Positions 16,586-26,082 are shown, numbered from the stretch's first letter. The stretch is 51,687 bases of DNA from Nostoc sp. GT001 (GCF_030382115.1 NZ_JAUDRJ010000003.1:284569-336255); one strand, 5' to 3'. Notes: generated by a model from the sequence alone, not told the origin. A program made the numbers and translations.

Positions 16586-18259
16586 TTAATCTTTAAGATT
16601 AAGAATATTTTGTTGTAACCAAAATCTAAGTATGCCTTTTAAAACTAGCTTTGTTAAGGGTTTTCCAATATAAATCCTTGCATTCAGTTTAGTTGAACTC
16701 CATAGCTTAAATAAAGGAGAACCATTATTTATCCGATCAAGCGGTTCTAGCCTATCATTGATAAGATCAACAAGCGATTCTAAGCGGAAGGTTAACTGAT
16801 CTAGAATTTTATTGCGTGTCTCTTTGTCTACTTCTGCCATTAACCTTCGTAATTCTACAAGCTGGTCCCGTTTTTTTAGTTCATTATCTTTTAGTTGTTT
16901 TCCTTCTTCTGAACGTGGTTTTGCTAATTTACTCAATTCTTTTTTTGCGTCATCCCAACTATCCAACTCTTTACCAGCAATCTTACAATTAACTATCCAC
17001 TCAAGAGGTGGCATTTTATTCAGTTCACGCTTGAGTAAATCTTGGAGTTGACTTTTAGCTTCAGGATTAGACAGTTCATACTGAGTACGTTCACGACCAA
17101 TATTGTAATCATAAGCCCGGAATTTCTTTTCGAGAAACCCAGCAAAGGCTGAAAAGACATCCCCAATTAACTCAAAGTCATGAGCTGTAATTGAGAATAC
17201 TGGAGCATTCATTTCTTCCATAATCCAATCTTGGAAGCGAGATTGGTGAAAAATTGAACTCAACAATGCAACTCCAGTCACTAAGAGATCGTCATCTTTT
17301 TTTATAAAAGGATTATCGGGTAATTGGCGTTGACCTGGTGCAATATAAAGGTAATACCTCTTATTAGATGAATCTTGATTCTCATCAATTTTATCAACGA
17401 GTAGTTTAGCCATACCAATAGGCTCATTTTCAAAAACACCACCATCTGTGTACAGGTACTTATCATCCCGATGATGACGTTTACCAAATCCACCAAAACG
17501 TTGAATTTTTCTAAGTCGAAAAGCAAAAGGAAATGCACCCGATGAAAGACCTACTTCGCGCAACTCAGTCCAGTTAGTATCTCTAAGTTTTTGCCATTTT
17601 ACTGTCTCTTGTTTGGTTTCTAGATTTCTTGTAGTTTCTCGGTCTATTTCATCAAGCGTTACACTACCTGATGGATCGCGGCGAGCTACACAAACAAATT
17701 GATCTTTATAGCGGGTATATGCAAACTCTTGTATTCCTTCTTTCTGGCTTTTCTTTGAACGATCATAATCAGTTGAAAGAGGGAAAGTATAGCCAGACAA
17801 GTTGGACATAGCTATACTCACGTAAATTTGAGACGCAGATGCTGGATGCTTTTCGTTGAATTTGGGATTATCTTGAAGGTATTTCTTCCCAATGTCTTCG
17901 ACAACTTTTGTTTGTAGAAGTGAGTACTTTTGACAATCTTTTTTAACATCAATTAGTTGGCGAATATCAACTTCATCGACCCATGTATTATAAAGTGGAT
18001 TATTATATGGTTTTCGTAGAGACTGGTCTTGATTAAAGGGTGCAGTCTGATCGCCACAAAGAAGATGTTGGGCTAAAATACAAGCGGTCATCCCACCCGC
18101 CGAAGCACCTGCGATCACATCAATTTCAATGCGATCTTCATTATTATTTATAGATTCATTATGTCTAGCGATCGCTTCAAGAATTTCATACATAACGCCA
18201 GCTTCATAACTGCCAAGTGACACCGCTCCACTGATAACAATGGCAAGCTTTTTGGGCAT
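16586..18259 (-). CDS. Patatin-like phospholipase
   Basis: A 557-residue lipid acyl hydrolase of the patatin family. The catalytic dyad is Ser53 in GASAG (51-55) and Asp272 in TDGG (271-274); the oxyanion segment SGAVSLGSYEAG lies at 10-21. The N-terminal 350 residues are the patatin domain, and the long basic, helical C-terminus (about 350-557), rich in Lys and Glu, is an extension of unknown role. No signal peptide. Patatins cleave fatty acids from membrane lipids; some serve in defence or lysis systems, but no partner gene of that kind is adjacent here. Confidence 0.92.
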   Translation of the reverse strand: MPKKLAIVISGAVSLGSYEAGVMYEILEAIARHNESINNNEDRIEIDVIAGASAGGMTACILAQHLLCGDQTAPFNQDQSLRKPYNNPLYNTWVDEVDIRQLIDVKKDCQKYSLLQTKVVEDIGKKYLQDNPKFNEKHPASASQIYVSIAMSNLSGYTFPLSTDYDRSKKSQKEGIQEFAYTRYKDQFVCVARRDPSGSVTLDEIDRETTRNLETKQETVKWQKLRDTNWTELREVGLSSGAFPFAFRLRKIQRFGGFGKRHHRDDKYLYTDGGVFENEPIGMAKLLVDKIDENQDSSNKRYYLYIAPGQRQLPDNPFIKKDDDLLVTGVALLSSIFHQSRFQDWIMEEMNAPVFSITAHDFELIGDVFSAFAGFLEKKFRAYDYNIGRERTQYELSNPEAKSQLQDLLKRELNKMPPLEWIVNCKIAGKELDSWDDAKKELSKLAKPRSEEGKQLKDNELKKRDQLVELRRLMAEVDKETRNKILDQLTFRLESLVDLINDRLEPLDRINNGSPLFKLWSSTKLNARIYIGKPLTKLVLKGILRFWLQQNILNLKD

Positions 18260-18406
18260 TTATTTCCCTCTAATTTAATATCTAAACTAAATAAACAGAG
18301 CTTATATATGCTTTCTTTGGGCAAATACATAATTTTATCTCCGTATATTTTCTGATGATATCAAAAAAAACTTTTTTTGGAATACTCATATATTAAGAAA
18401 TAATAC

Positions 18407-18553
18407 ATGAGTATTGATGAAGTTTATTTTGCTAATCATTGCGATTACATCCACTATAATCCTGTGCGGCATCAGCTTTGTGAATTCGCACAGCAATGGG
18501 TTTTTTCGAGTATTCATCGTTTTATTGAGCAAAAGATTTACCTCTTAGATTAG
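18407..18553 (+). pseudogene. RAYT (Y2) transposase remnant
   Basis: A 48-codon frame encodes the conserved C-terminal segment of REP-associated tyrosine transposases: HCDYIHYNPVRHQLCEFAQQ and then WVFSSIHRFIEQ. The N-terminal HUH nuclease part is missing, as is the catalytic Tyr region, so it is a broken fragment. A REP-like hairpin lies 59 bases downstream, the usual partner of this transposase family. The remaining sequence of 18260-18676 shows no gene. Confidence 0.82.
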
Positions 18554-18611
18554 GGTGGTGATGGTTAGGTTCCGCTTTCGTCGGATATTTGGAATGTTTG
18601 AGATCATGCAT

Positions 18612-18639
18612 GGTGCGTTGCGCTTTGCGACAACGCACC
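18612..18639. repeat. REP-like hairpin
   Basis: Perfect 9-pair stem GGTGCGTTG/CAACGCACC with a 10-base loop containing GCGCTTTGCG. It lies just beyond the RAYT fragment. This is the kind of palindrome that RAYT proteins mobilise. Confidence 0.65.
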
Positions 18640-18676
18640 CTACATTGGGGATGCGATCGCTAAGTATCAATAATAT

Positions 18677-19978
18677 TTAACTATATTTATAAGCCAACTC
18701 CATCTTCAACTTCTCAATCTCCAACTTCAAACTTTCATTCTCCATCCTCAACTTAGCATTTTCCTCTCTAATCAACTCCACTTCATTCTTTTTACTCAAC
18801 GCTTGATTAATCGCCAACTTCCGCATATCTAGCGAGAACCAACGCTGATAAGTTTGCGTATGAACTTGCACACTATGCCCCAAATTATCCGCCGCAGCTT
18901 TAATTGGTATTCCCAAAATATGCGCCCGAATTGCCCAAGCGTGACGTAAATCATAAGGTTTAAAATCTAATCCTATCTTGCGAAACCACCAACTAACTCG
19001 CTGTGTTAACGCCGTTATCTCCGCATGATTAGTGTTATCTTTTTTAGCGATCGCACTCCTCAACATCTCTAAATATTTCGGATTTCTCAAATCAAAATCC
19101 TCAATCCATTGCCGATGTAATGGTAATGCTTGTCTTTCACCAGTTTTAGAGTCTTTATGAACTTTCCATGTCAAATCTATATTTTCTTGACTCAACCACC
19201 AATCAATATCAGGATTAATAAAAAGTTCCCTTGGACGTAAACCGAAAACTGCTAACATACCATACGTCCAGCGCCAAAGTTGCCAACTATCTTGAACATT
19301 TTGATTAACTTGATTCCCTCTATTATTCAGATAATCTTCAAACTTGAGAATTCCATCAGCTATTTCCGCATCTGTAGGGATAGTGCGGGAACTATTCTCA
19401 GGCATTTTGGAATATTTAGATAAATCGATTTCGATATTGAATGTCACACAAAATGCTGCGATCGCTCTAGCTGCATTATACTTAGCCCATTCTTTATCGA
19501 TTTGCTCAATTGAACTTATCAAATTTTCCGCAGTAGCTAAATCTTGAGGATTCGTAAATCTCTTGGTACGGGAAAAGTAATAAAAAAAAGTATGTTCGCT
19601 TTTAGTTGTACGTTTGTGAGTTTTAAAATACTCTTCTTCAAACTTTTCAAGTAATTCCCCTATAGATTGGAAATCTTTTCTAATTGCTTCATTTCCTAAA
19701 TACTTATCATTCCATTCAAAAGTTTTACGCGCAATTAACTTTCCTAACTCATAAGCTTCTTCCTCAGCCGTCTTGAGTCCATCCAAGTTAGCGGGAATAT
19801 TCAAACTGAGATTATATTGTTTTCTCCCAGTACCATTACTATCTTTGTCTCCCGGTTTAATTGGTAACGTCGCTCGTAATTGCAGACTTCCATTCGATTC
19901 TCTAATTGTCACCTTTGCCTTTGCAGACTTCAAACGCAGATTAACTTTCTCTAATTCCAATAGTACTTTTGTTTTCAT
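18677..19978 (-). CDS. xisA: XisA-type tyrosine recombinase (nifD element excisase)
   Basis: A 433-residue site-specific recombinase closely resembling XisA, which excises the nifD element in developing heterocysts. The catalytic set is the unusual R-Y-R-Y form: Arg248 in GLRPRE, Tyr342 and Arg345 in PYDLR, and the nucleophile Tyr377 in VHTQTYQRW. A coiled coil (about 400-430) ends the protein. The ATG at 19978 matches the start of the conserved part (MKTKVLLELEKVNLRLKSAK). It reads away from the nifD border, whose recombination site lies about 0.55 kb upstream. The gene looks intact, so the element should still be able to excise. The nearest alternative, XisC, acts on hupL, but hupL is uninterrupted here. 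Confidence 0.92.
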   Translation of the reverse strand: MKTKVLLELEKVNLRLKSAKAKVTIRESNGSLQLRATLPIKPGDKDSNGTGRKQYNLSLNIPANLDGLKTAEEEAYELGKLIARKTFEWNDKYLGNEAIRKDFQSIGELLEKFEEEYFKTHKRTTKSEHTFFYYFSRTKRFTNPQDLATAENLISSIEQIDKEWAKYNAARAIAAFCVTFNIEIDLSKYSKMPENSSRTIPTDAEIADGILKFEDYLNNRGNQVNQNVQDSWQLWRWTYGMLAVFGLRPRELFINPDIDWWLSQENIDLTWKVHKDSKTGERQALPLHRQWIEDFDLRNPKYLEMLRSAIAKKDNTNHAEITALTQRVSWWFRKIGLDFKPYDLRHAWAIRAHILGIPIKAAADNLGHSVQVHTQTYQRWFSLDMRKLAINQALSKKNEVELIREENAKLRMENESLKLEIEKLKMELAYKYS

Positions 19979-20092
19979 CGTGCGTTCTTTGTTGCTGTGA
20001 TTGCAGAGATAAACATAAACATCAGGCGGTGTTGCATATTTGTGGGATGGGCATCTTGCCCGTCCCTTGTATTTCCAGGCGGGCAGGATGCC

Positions 20093-20317
20093 ATTAGTGT
20101 CAACTTAAGGTTAAAACCCATTTGTCAACGATAGGTTTTGTTAGGAACGAAGTATAAAGGTGAACTTTTTCTGACTTCTATACACAAGCTGGGAGTGATG
20201 CTAATAAACAAAGCATTAATAGTCCCTGAAAAAGTTCGTTTTTTGTCCCTTGAAAACCGAATTTTTAAGCCTAAATACTTATTGACATAGTAAGTTTGAG
20301 CTTAGCTTGACACCAAT
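20093..20317. mobile_element. 225-bp MITE with 11-bp target duplication
   Basis: Imperfect terminal inverted repeats ATTAGTGTCAACTTAAG (left) and the complement of ATTGGTGTCAAGCTAAG (right), 14 of 17 matching. Exact 11-bp direct repeats GGCAGGATGCC flank it at 20082-20092 and 20318-20328. It has split a common Nostoc palindrome (cgggcaggatgcccaccc). Noncoding. It lies between xisA and the nifD recombination site, so it is a late insertion into the element. Confidence 0.85.
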
Positions 20318-20533
20318 GGCAGGATGCCCACCCTACAAAAATCATCACTTTATTCAGCAACGCCTTGGCTCAGGACAACATTTAGATGATGCGTGAGTCC
20401 TGAACCTGATTATGCATCGCTGTTTTTAGCCTATATTTAGGCTAAAAATAAATGTGTTATCAACGAACAATGCTTATCGCTGACACTGTTTACTGCAAAC
20501 ATTAGACAGTTAAAAAGAATTAAACCACCAAAA

Positions 20534-20544
20534 GGATTACTCCG
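20534..20544 (+). other. nifD element attachment site (right copy)
   Basis: GGATTACTCCG is the 11-bp sequence between whose direct copies XisA recombines in Anabaena. Here it is joined to the nifD reading frame as GAT-TAC-TCC-GGC (Asp-Tyr-Ser-Gly), exactly where nifD is interrupted in other strains. Confidence 0.93.
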
Positions 20545-20693
20545 GCCCTTATCACGGTTATGACGGCTTTGCCATCTTCGCTCGTGATATGGACTTGGCA
20601 CTCAACAGCCCAACTTGGTCATTAATTGGCGCTCCTTGGAATGAAAAAGCTCAGGCTAAGAAGGCTGAAGCTAAGGCTAAGGCTGCCGTTTAG
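20535..20693 (+). CDS. nifD: NifD (nitrogenase MoFe alpha subunit), 3' fragment
   Basis: The last 52 codons of nif[21 protein letters not shown], then [15 protein letters not shown], and a strain-typical Ala/Lys-rich tail to TAG at 20691. The FeMo-co ligand His lies just inside this part, in the HGYDGF block of the family's C-terminus. The upstream nifD codons are absent from the window because the excision element separates them. Only after XisA recombination would a full nifD message form. It is followed by nifK after a 242-base gap. Confidence 0.95.
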   Translation, partial: DYSGPYHGYDGFAIFARDMDLALNSPTWSLIGAPWNEKAQAKKAEAKAKAAV

Positions 20694-20840
20694 GGAAATG
20701 GGAGAGTGAGATAAGTAAGGATAACCTGGGGCTAAAACCCCAGGGGGAAGTTGGGAATCCAAAATTCAAAATTGAAAGATTAAAAATTTATTTTGATTTT
20801 TGCATTTTGAATTTTGAATCATATTCCCACTCCCTTGTAG

Positions 20841-20860
20841 AGACGCGATGAATCGCGTCT
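20841..20860. repeat. Short palindrome AGACGCGAT-GA-ATCGCGTCT, plus extra half site
   Basis: A 20-base palindrome with 9-pair arms, same family as 10017-10034 and 35054-35073, followed at 20867-20882 by a third arm (attaatcgcgtctcta). It lies in the nifD-nifK gap together with AT-rich inverted repeats (caaaattcaaaattg, about 20760-20820). No gene is present between 20694 and 20935. Confidence 0.5.
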
Positions 20861-20935
20861 GTAACGAATTAATCGCGTCTCTATCCCACTCACACCTCAA
20901 TTAGTAAAGAATTCAGTAAGCTTGGAGATCCAGAA

Positions 20936-22471
20936 ATGCCTCAGAATCCAGAAAAAATTCAAGACCACGTCGAGTTATTCCACCAGCCTGAGTACCAACA
21001 GCTATTTGAAAACAAAAAGCAGTTTGAAAACGGTCACGACCCCGAAGAAGTAACACGGGTTGCAGAGTGGACAAAGGGTTGGGATTATCGTGAAAAGAAC
21101 TTCGCTCGTGAAGCTTTAACCGTTAACCCTGCTAAAGGTTGTCAACCATTGGGAGCAATCTTTGCTGCTGTTGGTTTTGAAGGTACTCTACCTTTCGTTC
21201 AAGGTTCTCAAGGTTGCGTTGCTTACTTCCGCACCCACTTAACCCGTCACTACAAAGAACCATTCTCTGGTGTATCTTCTTCAATGACTGAAGATGCAGC
21301 CGTGTTTGGTGGTCTGCAAAACATGATTGACGGCTTGGCGAACTCTTACCAACTCTACAAGCCCAAAATGATCGCTGTCTGCACCACCTGTATGGCAGAA
21401 GTAATTGGTGATGACTTACAAGCCTTCATCAACAACTCTAAGCAAGCTGGTTCAGTTCCTCAAGATTTCCCAGTACCTTACGCTCACACCCCTAGCTTTG
21501 TCGGTTCCCACATCACTGGTTACGACAATATGATGAAGGGAATTCTTTCTAACTTGACCGCAGGTCATAAGAAAGAAACCAGCAATGGTAAAATCAACTT
21601 CATCCCAGGTTTTGATACCTACGTAGGCAACAACCGCGAACTCAAGCGGATTGCTTCTTTGTTCGGCTTTGACTACACAATTCTAGCCGACAACAGCGAC
21701 TACCTCGATTCACCAAACACAGGTGAGTTCGATATGTACCCAGGTGGTACAAAGCTAGAAGATGCAGCAGATTCAATCAATGCGAAAGCTACGATCGCTC
21801 TGCAAGCACACTCTACACCAAAAACCCGCGAGTACATCGAAAAAGAATGGAAGCAACCAACCTCAGTTTCCCGTCCTTGGGGCATTAAGGGTACTGATGA
21901 GTTCTTGATGAAACTCAGCGAATTGAGCGGTATCCCCATTCCTGAAGAATTGGAAATCGAACGCGGTCGTGCAGTTGATGCCATGACTGACTCTCACTCA
22001 TGGATTCACGGCAAGCGCTTCGCTATCTACGGCGAACCAGATTTAGTATACAGCGTAGTTGGCTTTATGCTAGAAATGGGTGCTGAACCTGTGCATATCT
22101 TGGTTCACAACAGCAACGAAGTATTTGAAGCAGAAATCAAAGAATTGCTTGCTTCTAGCCCCTTCGGTCAACATGCAACTGTTTGGCCTGGTAAAGACTT
22201 GTGGCACATGCGTTCATTGTTGTTCACCGAACCAGTAGATTTCTTAGTTGGTAACACCTACGGTAAGTACCTGTGGCGCGACACCAAGATTCCCCTCGTG
22301 AGAATCGGCTACCCCATCATGGATCGCCACCACTTACACCGCTACGCCACCATTGGTTATCAAGGCGTGATCAACCTCCTCAACTGGACTGTAAACACCC
22401 TGTTTGAAGAAATCGATCGCAACACCAACATTCCTTCTAAGACAGATATTTCCTACGACTTGATTCGTTAG
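20936..22471 (+). CDS. nifK: Nitrogenase MoFe protein beta subunit
   Basis: 511 residues, full length. NifK pairs with NifD to form the alpha2-beta2 MoFe protein that reduces N2 in heterocysts. The P-cluster cysteines are visible: Cys69 in AKGCQP, Cys94 in GSQGCVAY and Cys152 in [12 protein letters not shown]. The start ATG at 20936 follows GGAG, and the N-terminus MPQNPEKI is typical of Nostocales. Transcription should come through from nifH-nifD after excision of the element, so it depends on the upstream rearrangement unless the gap has its own promoter. Confidence 0.98.
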   Translation: MPQNPEKIQDHVELFHQPEYQQLFENKKQFENGHDPEEVTRVAEWTKGWDYREKNFAREALTVNPAKGCQPLGAIFAAVGFEGTLPFVQGSQGCVAYFRTHLTRHYKEPFSGVSSSMTEDAAVFGGLQNMIDGLANSYQLYKPKMIAVCTTCMAEVIGDDLQAFINNSKQAGSVPQDFPVPYAHTPSFVGSHITGYDNMMKGILSNLTAGHKKETSNGKINFIPGFDTYVGNNRELKRIASLFGFDYTILADNSDYLDSPNTGEFDMYPGGTKLEDAADSINAKATIALQAHSTPKTREYIEKEWKQPTSVSRPWGIKGTDEFLMKLSELSGIPIPEELEIERGRAVDAMTDSHSWIHGKRFAIYGEPDLVYSVVGFMLEMGAEPVHILVHNSNEVFEAEIKELLASSPFGQHATVWPGKDLWHMRSLLFTEPVDFLVGNTYGKYLWRDTKIPLVRIGYPIMDRHHLHRYATIGYQGVINLLNWTVNTLFEEIDRNTNIPSKTDISYDLIR

Positions 22472-22507
22472 AAATTGCGTAGAAACACAACGTGTTAATT
22501 AAAGGGT

Positions 22508-22632
22508 GAAGAAGGGGAGTAGGGAGTAGGGAATAGGGATTGGGGACTGGGAACTAGGGACTGGGAAAACACCCAATGCCCAATGCCCAATACCTAATTC
22601 CCGATGCCCAATCCCCAATCCCCAACTCCCCT
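22508..22632. repeat. Inverted short tandem repeats between nifK and the next gene
   Basis: A G-rich run of seven-base-like units (GGGAGTA, GGGAATA, GGGATTG, GGGACTG) at 22508-22565 faces a C-rich run of the same kind (CCCAATG, CCCAATA, CCCCAAT) at 22570-22632. The two arms are complementary and would form a long hairpin in the transcript. Confidence 0.7.
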
Positions 22633-22666
22633 TTTTCTTGATAGCATTTACCCAAGGAATTTATAG

Positions 22667-23014
22667 ATGGAAACCATCAATCACACTCACGAACATACTC
22701 ACACTCATCCTCATCCTAATTACCATCCACCTAATCAGAAAAAACCAGGATGGTTCCACAATATTCTGAATCCGTTGCGTAGTGTAGTGGATGGAATTCA
22801 GGTTAAAAATAATCGCATCGCTCATCTAATTTGCCAAACAATTCCTTGTTGTTGTCCCTTTGAGCGACAAATTAAATTATTTGGGAAGACTATTGATATC
22901 CCACCACTATGTAAACTCAATCCTTTATATGACGAATTTGTAGGATTGCGTTTCCGCGCTCTATCTTACCTCGCTGATGTATGTGGAGAGGATGTCACAA
23001 AATACATTTGTTAG
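22667..23014 (+). CDS. Mo-dependent nitrogenase-like (Mo-nitro_C) protein
   Basis: 115 residues. A histidine-rich N-terminus (about ten His in residues 5-20, suited to metal binding) precedes the Mo-nitro_C domain, with NPLRSVVDGIQVKNNRIAHL, the cysteine cluster IPCCCPFER and the C-terminal ending KYIC. This family is found beside nifK in heterocystous cyanobacteria and has no established biochemical role. Metal storage or delivery to nitrogenase is inference from the His and Cys content and gene position. The gaps on both sides hold hairpin-forming repeats. Confidence 0.85.
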   Translation: METINHTHEHTHTHPHPNYHPPNQKKPGWFHNILNPLRSVVDGIQVKNNRIAHLICQTIPCCCPFERQIKLFGKTIDIPPLCKLNPLYDEFVGLRFRALSYLADVCGEDVTKYIC

Positions 23015-23095
23015 TCATTAGTCATTGGTCATTAGTCATTGGTCATTGGTCATTAGTTGTTAGTTATTCAAAGGACAAATGACAAATGACAATTA
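23015..23095. repeat. Inverted TCATTAG/TCATTGG tandem repeats upstream of nifE
   Basis: Seven-base units (gtcatta, gtcattg) are repeated about seven times and then followed by the complement (acaaatg, acaatta) at 23073-23095, forming a hairpin ahead of nifE. The same word family fills the hupS-hupL gap at 43694-43854. Confidence 0.7.
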
Positions 23096-23113
23096 ACAAT
23101 TAAGAGAAGAGAG

Positions 23114-24497
23114 ATGAAAAGCACCCAAGGCAAAATCAACGAGCCTGCTGACTGAGACAGGATGCGAACATAATCAGCACAAACAAGCGGAAAAGAAAAA
23201 CAAATCATGCGCTCAACAGGCACAACCTGGCGCGGCTCAAGGGGGCTGTGCCTTTGATGGTGCAATGATTGCTTTAGTGCCGATCGCAGATGCAGCGCAT
23301 CTAGTCCACGGGCCGATCGCCTGTGCTGGTAATTCCTGGGGCAGTCGTGGTAGTCTGTCGTCTGGCCCGCAACTCTACAAAATGGGCTTTACGACTGACT
23401 TGGGTGAAAATGATGTCATCTTTGGTGGCGAAAAGAAGCTCTACAAAGCGATTCTGGAACTCAAAGAGCGTTACCAACCAGCAGCAGTATTCGTCTACGC
23501 CACTTGTGTTACAGCCTTAATTGGCGATGATATGGATGCTGTCTGCAAAGCGGCGGCTGAGAAAATTGGTATTCCTGTTGTTCCCGTCATTGCCCCAGGA
23601 TTCATTGGCAGTAAAAATCTGGGCAACCGTTTTGGTGGTGAAGCTTTATTAGAATATGTTGTCGGAACAGCAGAACCGGAACATACAACGCCCTATGATA
23701 TTAACTTAATCGGTGAATACAACATCGCCGGGGAAATGTGGGGAGTAACACCACTGCTAGAAAAATTAGGCATCCGTATTCTGTCTAAAATTACGGGCGA
23801 TGCTCGCTACAATGAAATTCGCTACGCCCACCGTGCCAAGCTCAACGTCATGATCTGCTCACGAGCGCTGCTCAATATGGCAAGAAAGATGGAGGAGCGT
23901 TACAACATCCCTTACATTGAAGAGTCTTTCTACGGCATCGATGATATGAATCGCTGTCTGCGAAACATCGCCGCTAAATTAGGCGACGCTGATTTACAGG
24001 AGCGGACAGAAAAGCTAATTGCAGAAGAAACGGCTGCTTTAGATTTGGCATTAGCTCCCTATCGCGCTCGACTCAAAGGTAAGCGAGTTGTTTTATATAC
24101 TGGTGGTGTCAAGAGTTGGTCGATTATATCGGCTGCTAGAGACTTGGGTATTGAAGTTGTTGCTACCAGTACTCGGAAAAGTACTGAGGAAGATAAAGCC
24201 AAAATCAAGAAGTTGATTGGCAACGATGGCATCATGCTGGAGAAAGGCAACGCTCAAGAATTGCTACAACTGGTTAAAGACACTCGCGCAGATATGCTGA
24301 TTGCTGGTGGACGTAACCAATACACAGCTTTGAAAGCTCGGATTCCTTTCCTTGATATCAACCAAGAACGCCACCATCCTTATGCAGGCTATGTAGGAAT
24401 GATTGAGATGGCGCGGGAACTGTACGAAGCTTTGTATAGCCCGATTTGGGAACAAATACGCAAACCCGCTCCTTGGGAAGAAGAGGAGGAAGTTTAA
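23114..24497 (+). CDS. nifE: NifE, FeMo-co scaffold subunit (apparent +1 frameshift at codon 11)
   Basis: NifE with NifN forms the scaffold on which FeMo-co is completed. From 23265 the frame is continuous ([20 protein letters not shown] through [12 protein letters not shown]). Upstream, the expected N-terminus is present but split: ATG 23114, after AGAGAAGAGAG, gives [10 protein letters not shown] and then stops, while the homologous continuation [20 protein letters not shown] and [12 protein letters not shown] lies in the other frame. One extra C at 23144-23145 (GAGCCTGCTG where GAGCTGCTG fits) restores a single frame. Internal start at 23265 would lose a cysteine-rich leader. Either a sequencing error or real inactivation; it overlaps nifN by one base. 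Confidence 0.93.
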
Positions 24498-25834
24498 TGG
24501 CGATCGTTACCGCTTCTAACAAAGCACTGACAGTTAATCCCCTCAAGCAAAGTCAAGCTTTGGGTGCAACCTTAGCCTTTTTGGGATTGAAAGGGACAAT
24601 GCCCTTATTCCACGGATCTCAAGGTTGTACTGCTTTCGCTAAAGTTGTGCTAGTGCGGCATTTCCGGGAAGCGATTCCCCTTGCTACGACGGCGATGACG
24701 GAAGTTACCACTATCTTGGGTGGTGAAGAGAATGTGGAGCAAGCAATTCTCACTCTGGTGGAAAAGGCTAACCCGGAAATTATTGGTTTATGTACCACTG
24801 GGTTAACAGAAACTAGAGGCGATGACATTGAAGGATTTCTTAAGGAAATCCGCGATCGCCATCCAGAATTGAATGATTTAGCGATCGTTTTTGCACCTAC
24901 TCCAGATTTTAAAGGTGCGTTGCAAGATGGTTTTGCTGTTGCTGTCGAAAGCATCGTTAAGGAAATTCCTCGCGCGGGTGGACTCAGAACTGAACAAGTC
25001 ACGATTTTGGCGGGTTCTGCTTTCACACCTGGGGATGTACAGGAAATCAAAGAGATGGTAACGTCCTTTGGACTAGTGCCGATCTTTGTACCTGACCTTG
25101 GCGCTTCTCTAGATGGACATTTAGAGGATAATTATAGTGCGGTTACAGTCAGTGGAACTACCTTAAAACAGCTACGAGAAGTCGGTAGTTCTGCCTTTAC
25201 CCTGGCATTAGGTGAAAGTATGCGGGGGGCTGCCAAGATTCTGGAAGAACGCTTTGGCACACCTTATGAGGTGTTTGGCGAACTAACAGGATTAGAACCA
25301 GTAGATGAATTTATCCAAGCATTAGCGATTCTGAGCGGTAATAGCGTACCCGAAAAATATCGCCGCCAACGTCGTCAGTTGCAAGATGCAATGTTGGACA
25401 CTCACTTTTACTTCGGTGCAAAACGAGTTTCTTTAGCATTGGAACCAGACTTGTTGTGGTCAACAGTGCATTTCCTGCAATCGATGGGTAGTCAAATTCA
25501 TGCTGTGGTGACAACCACGCGATCGCCTCTCTTAGAAAAACTCCCAGTTAAAAGCATTACCATCGGCGACTTAGAAGACTTTGAGAGTCTAGCTGGTGGT
25601 TCAGATTTGCTGATTGGTAACTCGAATGTGGGTGCGATCGCAAAACGCCTCTCAATTCCTCTTTATCGTTTAGGATTGCCCATTTATGACCGCTTAGGTA
25701 ATGGTCAATTTACCAAAGTTGGCTATCGAGGCACGATGGAGCTTTTATTTGGTATCGGCAACCTGTTTTTAGAGGCAGAAGAAGCGAGAGTTAAACAGTT
25801 CCAAGAGTTCGGAACTGTGAGCGCTGAGTTTTGA
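24497..25834 (+). CDS. nifN: NifN, FeMo-co scaffold subunit
   Basis: 445 residues. NifN forms the alpha2-beta2-like NifEN complex with NifE, on which NifB-co is converted to FeMo-co. Sequence marks include SNKALTVNPLKQSQALGATL, the conserved HGSQGCTAFAKV and CTTGLTETRGDD, at the same positions as the NifK cysteines. The frame could extend to 24446, but the real start is the ATG at 24497, whose A is the last base of the nifE stop codon (TAATG), giving translational coupling. The ribosome binding site is GAGGAGGAAG. Confidence 0.96.
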   Translation: MAIVTASNKALTVNPLKQSQALGATLAFLGLKGTMPLFHGSQGCTAFAKVVLVRHFREAIPLATTAMTEVTTILGGEENVEQAILTLVEKANPEIIGLCTTGLTETRGDDIEGFLKEIRDRHPELNDLAIVFAPTPDFKGALQDGFAVAVESIVKEIPRAGGLRTEQVTILAGSAFTPGDVQEIKEMVTSFGLVPIFVPDLGASLDGHLEDNYSAVTVSGTTLKQLREVGSSAFTLALGESMRGAAKILEERFGTPYEVFGELTGLEPVDEFIQALAILSGNSVPEKYRRQRRQLQDAMLDTHFYFGAKRVSLALEPDLLWSTVHFLQSMGSQIHAVVTTTRSPLLEKLPVKSITIGDLEDFESLAGGSDLLIGNSNVGAIAKRLSIPLYRLGLPIYDRLGNGQFTKVGYRGTMELLFGIGNLFLEAEEARVKQFQEFGTVSAEF

Positions 25835-25844
25835 ATTCTTCTTC

Positions 25845-26060
25845 AAGAATTCAGGAGTCAGAATTCAGAATGCGTTTCAGAAAGAGTCAAACCTGCCACT
25901 GATGGTTTGCATTTGGCATTTCCATAGGAAAAACCACTAAATATGCAGATTTAGTTCTTACTCCTGAATTCTGAACGGTAGTTGCTCTACTTGGGGAGAC
26001 CCCAAGACCGCACTACCTCCTCCTGACTCCTGAATTCCTTTTTCCAAATTCAAAATTCAA
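25845..26060. repeat. Inverted repeats upstream of nifX
   Basis: AATTCAGGAGTCAGAATTCAG (25850s) recurs in inverted form as CTCCTGAATTCTGAA (25961-25976) and CTCCTGACTCCTGAATTC (26020-26037), giving alternative hairpins in the nifN-nifX gap; GGGGAGACCCC adds a small stem at 25992. No gene is present. Confidence 0.6.
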
Positions 26061-26082
26061 AACTTTAGAGAGGAGAATTACA

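Larger units (their letters stand above)
1..20544. mobile_element. Right-hand part of a nifD excision element
   Basis: In heterocystous cyanobacteria nifD is often interrupted by an element that XisA removes during heterocyst differentiation by recombination between two copies of an 11-bp sequence. Here the nifD 3' end begins exactly at that sequence (20534-20544), and an XisA homologue lies about 0.55 kb inside the border. No nifD 5' part and no second GGATTACTCCG was found to the left, so the element should fill the window from its first base. The right border is well supported. The continuity of the first 18 kb with the element is inference; a rearranged nifD would be the alternative. Confidence 0.6.

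Noticed and set aside
18677..19978. Recombinase being a phage integrase unrelated to nif
   Set aside because: Sequence matches XisA along its length, has the R-Y-R-Y set and sits beside the XisA recombination site.
1..20533. Second (left) nifD recombination site inside the window
   Set aside because: Near matches such as the attactcc stretches at about 121 and 10949 agree only over 7-8 bases, and no nifD coding sequence lies beside them.
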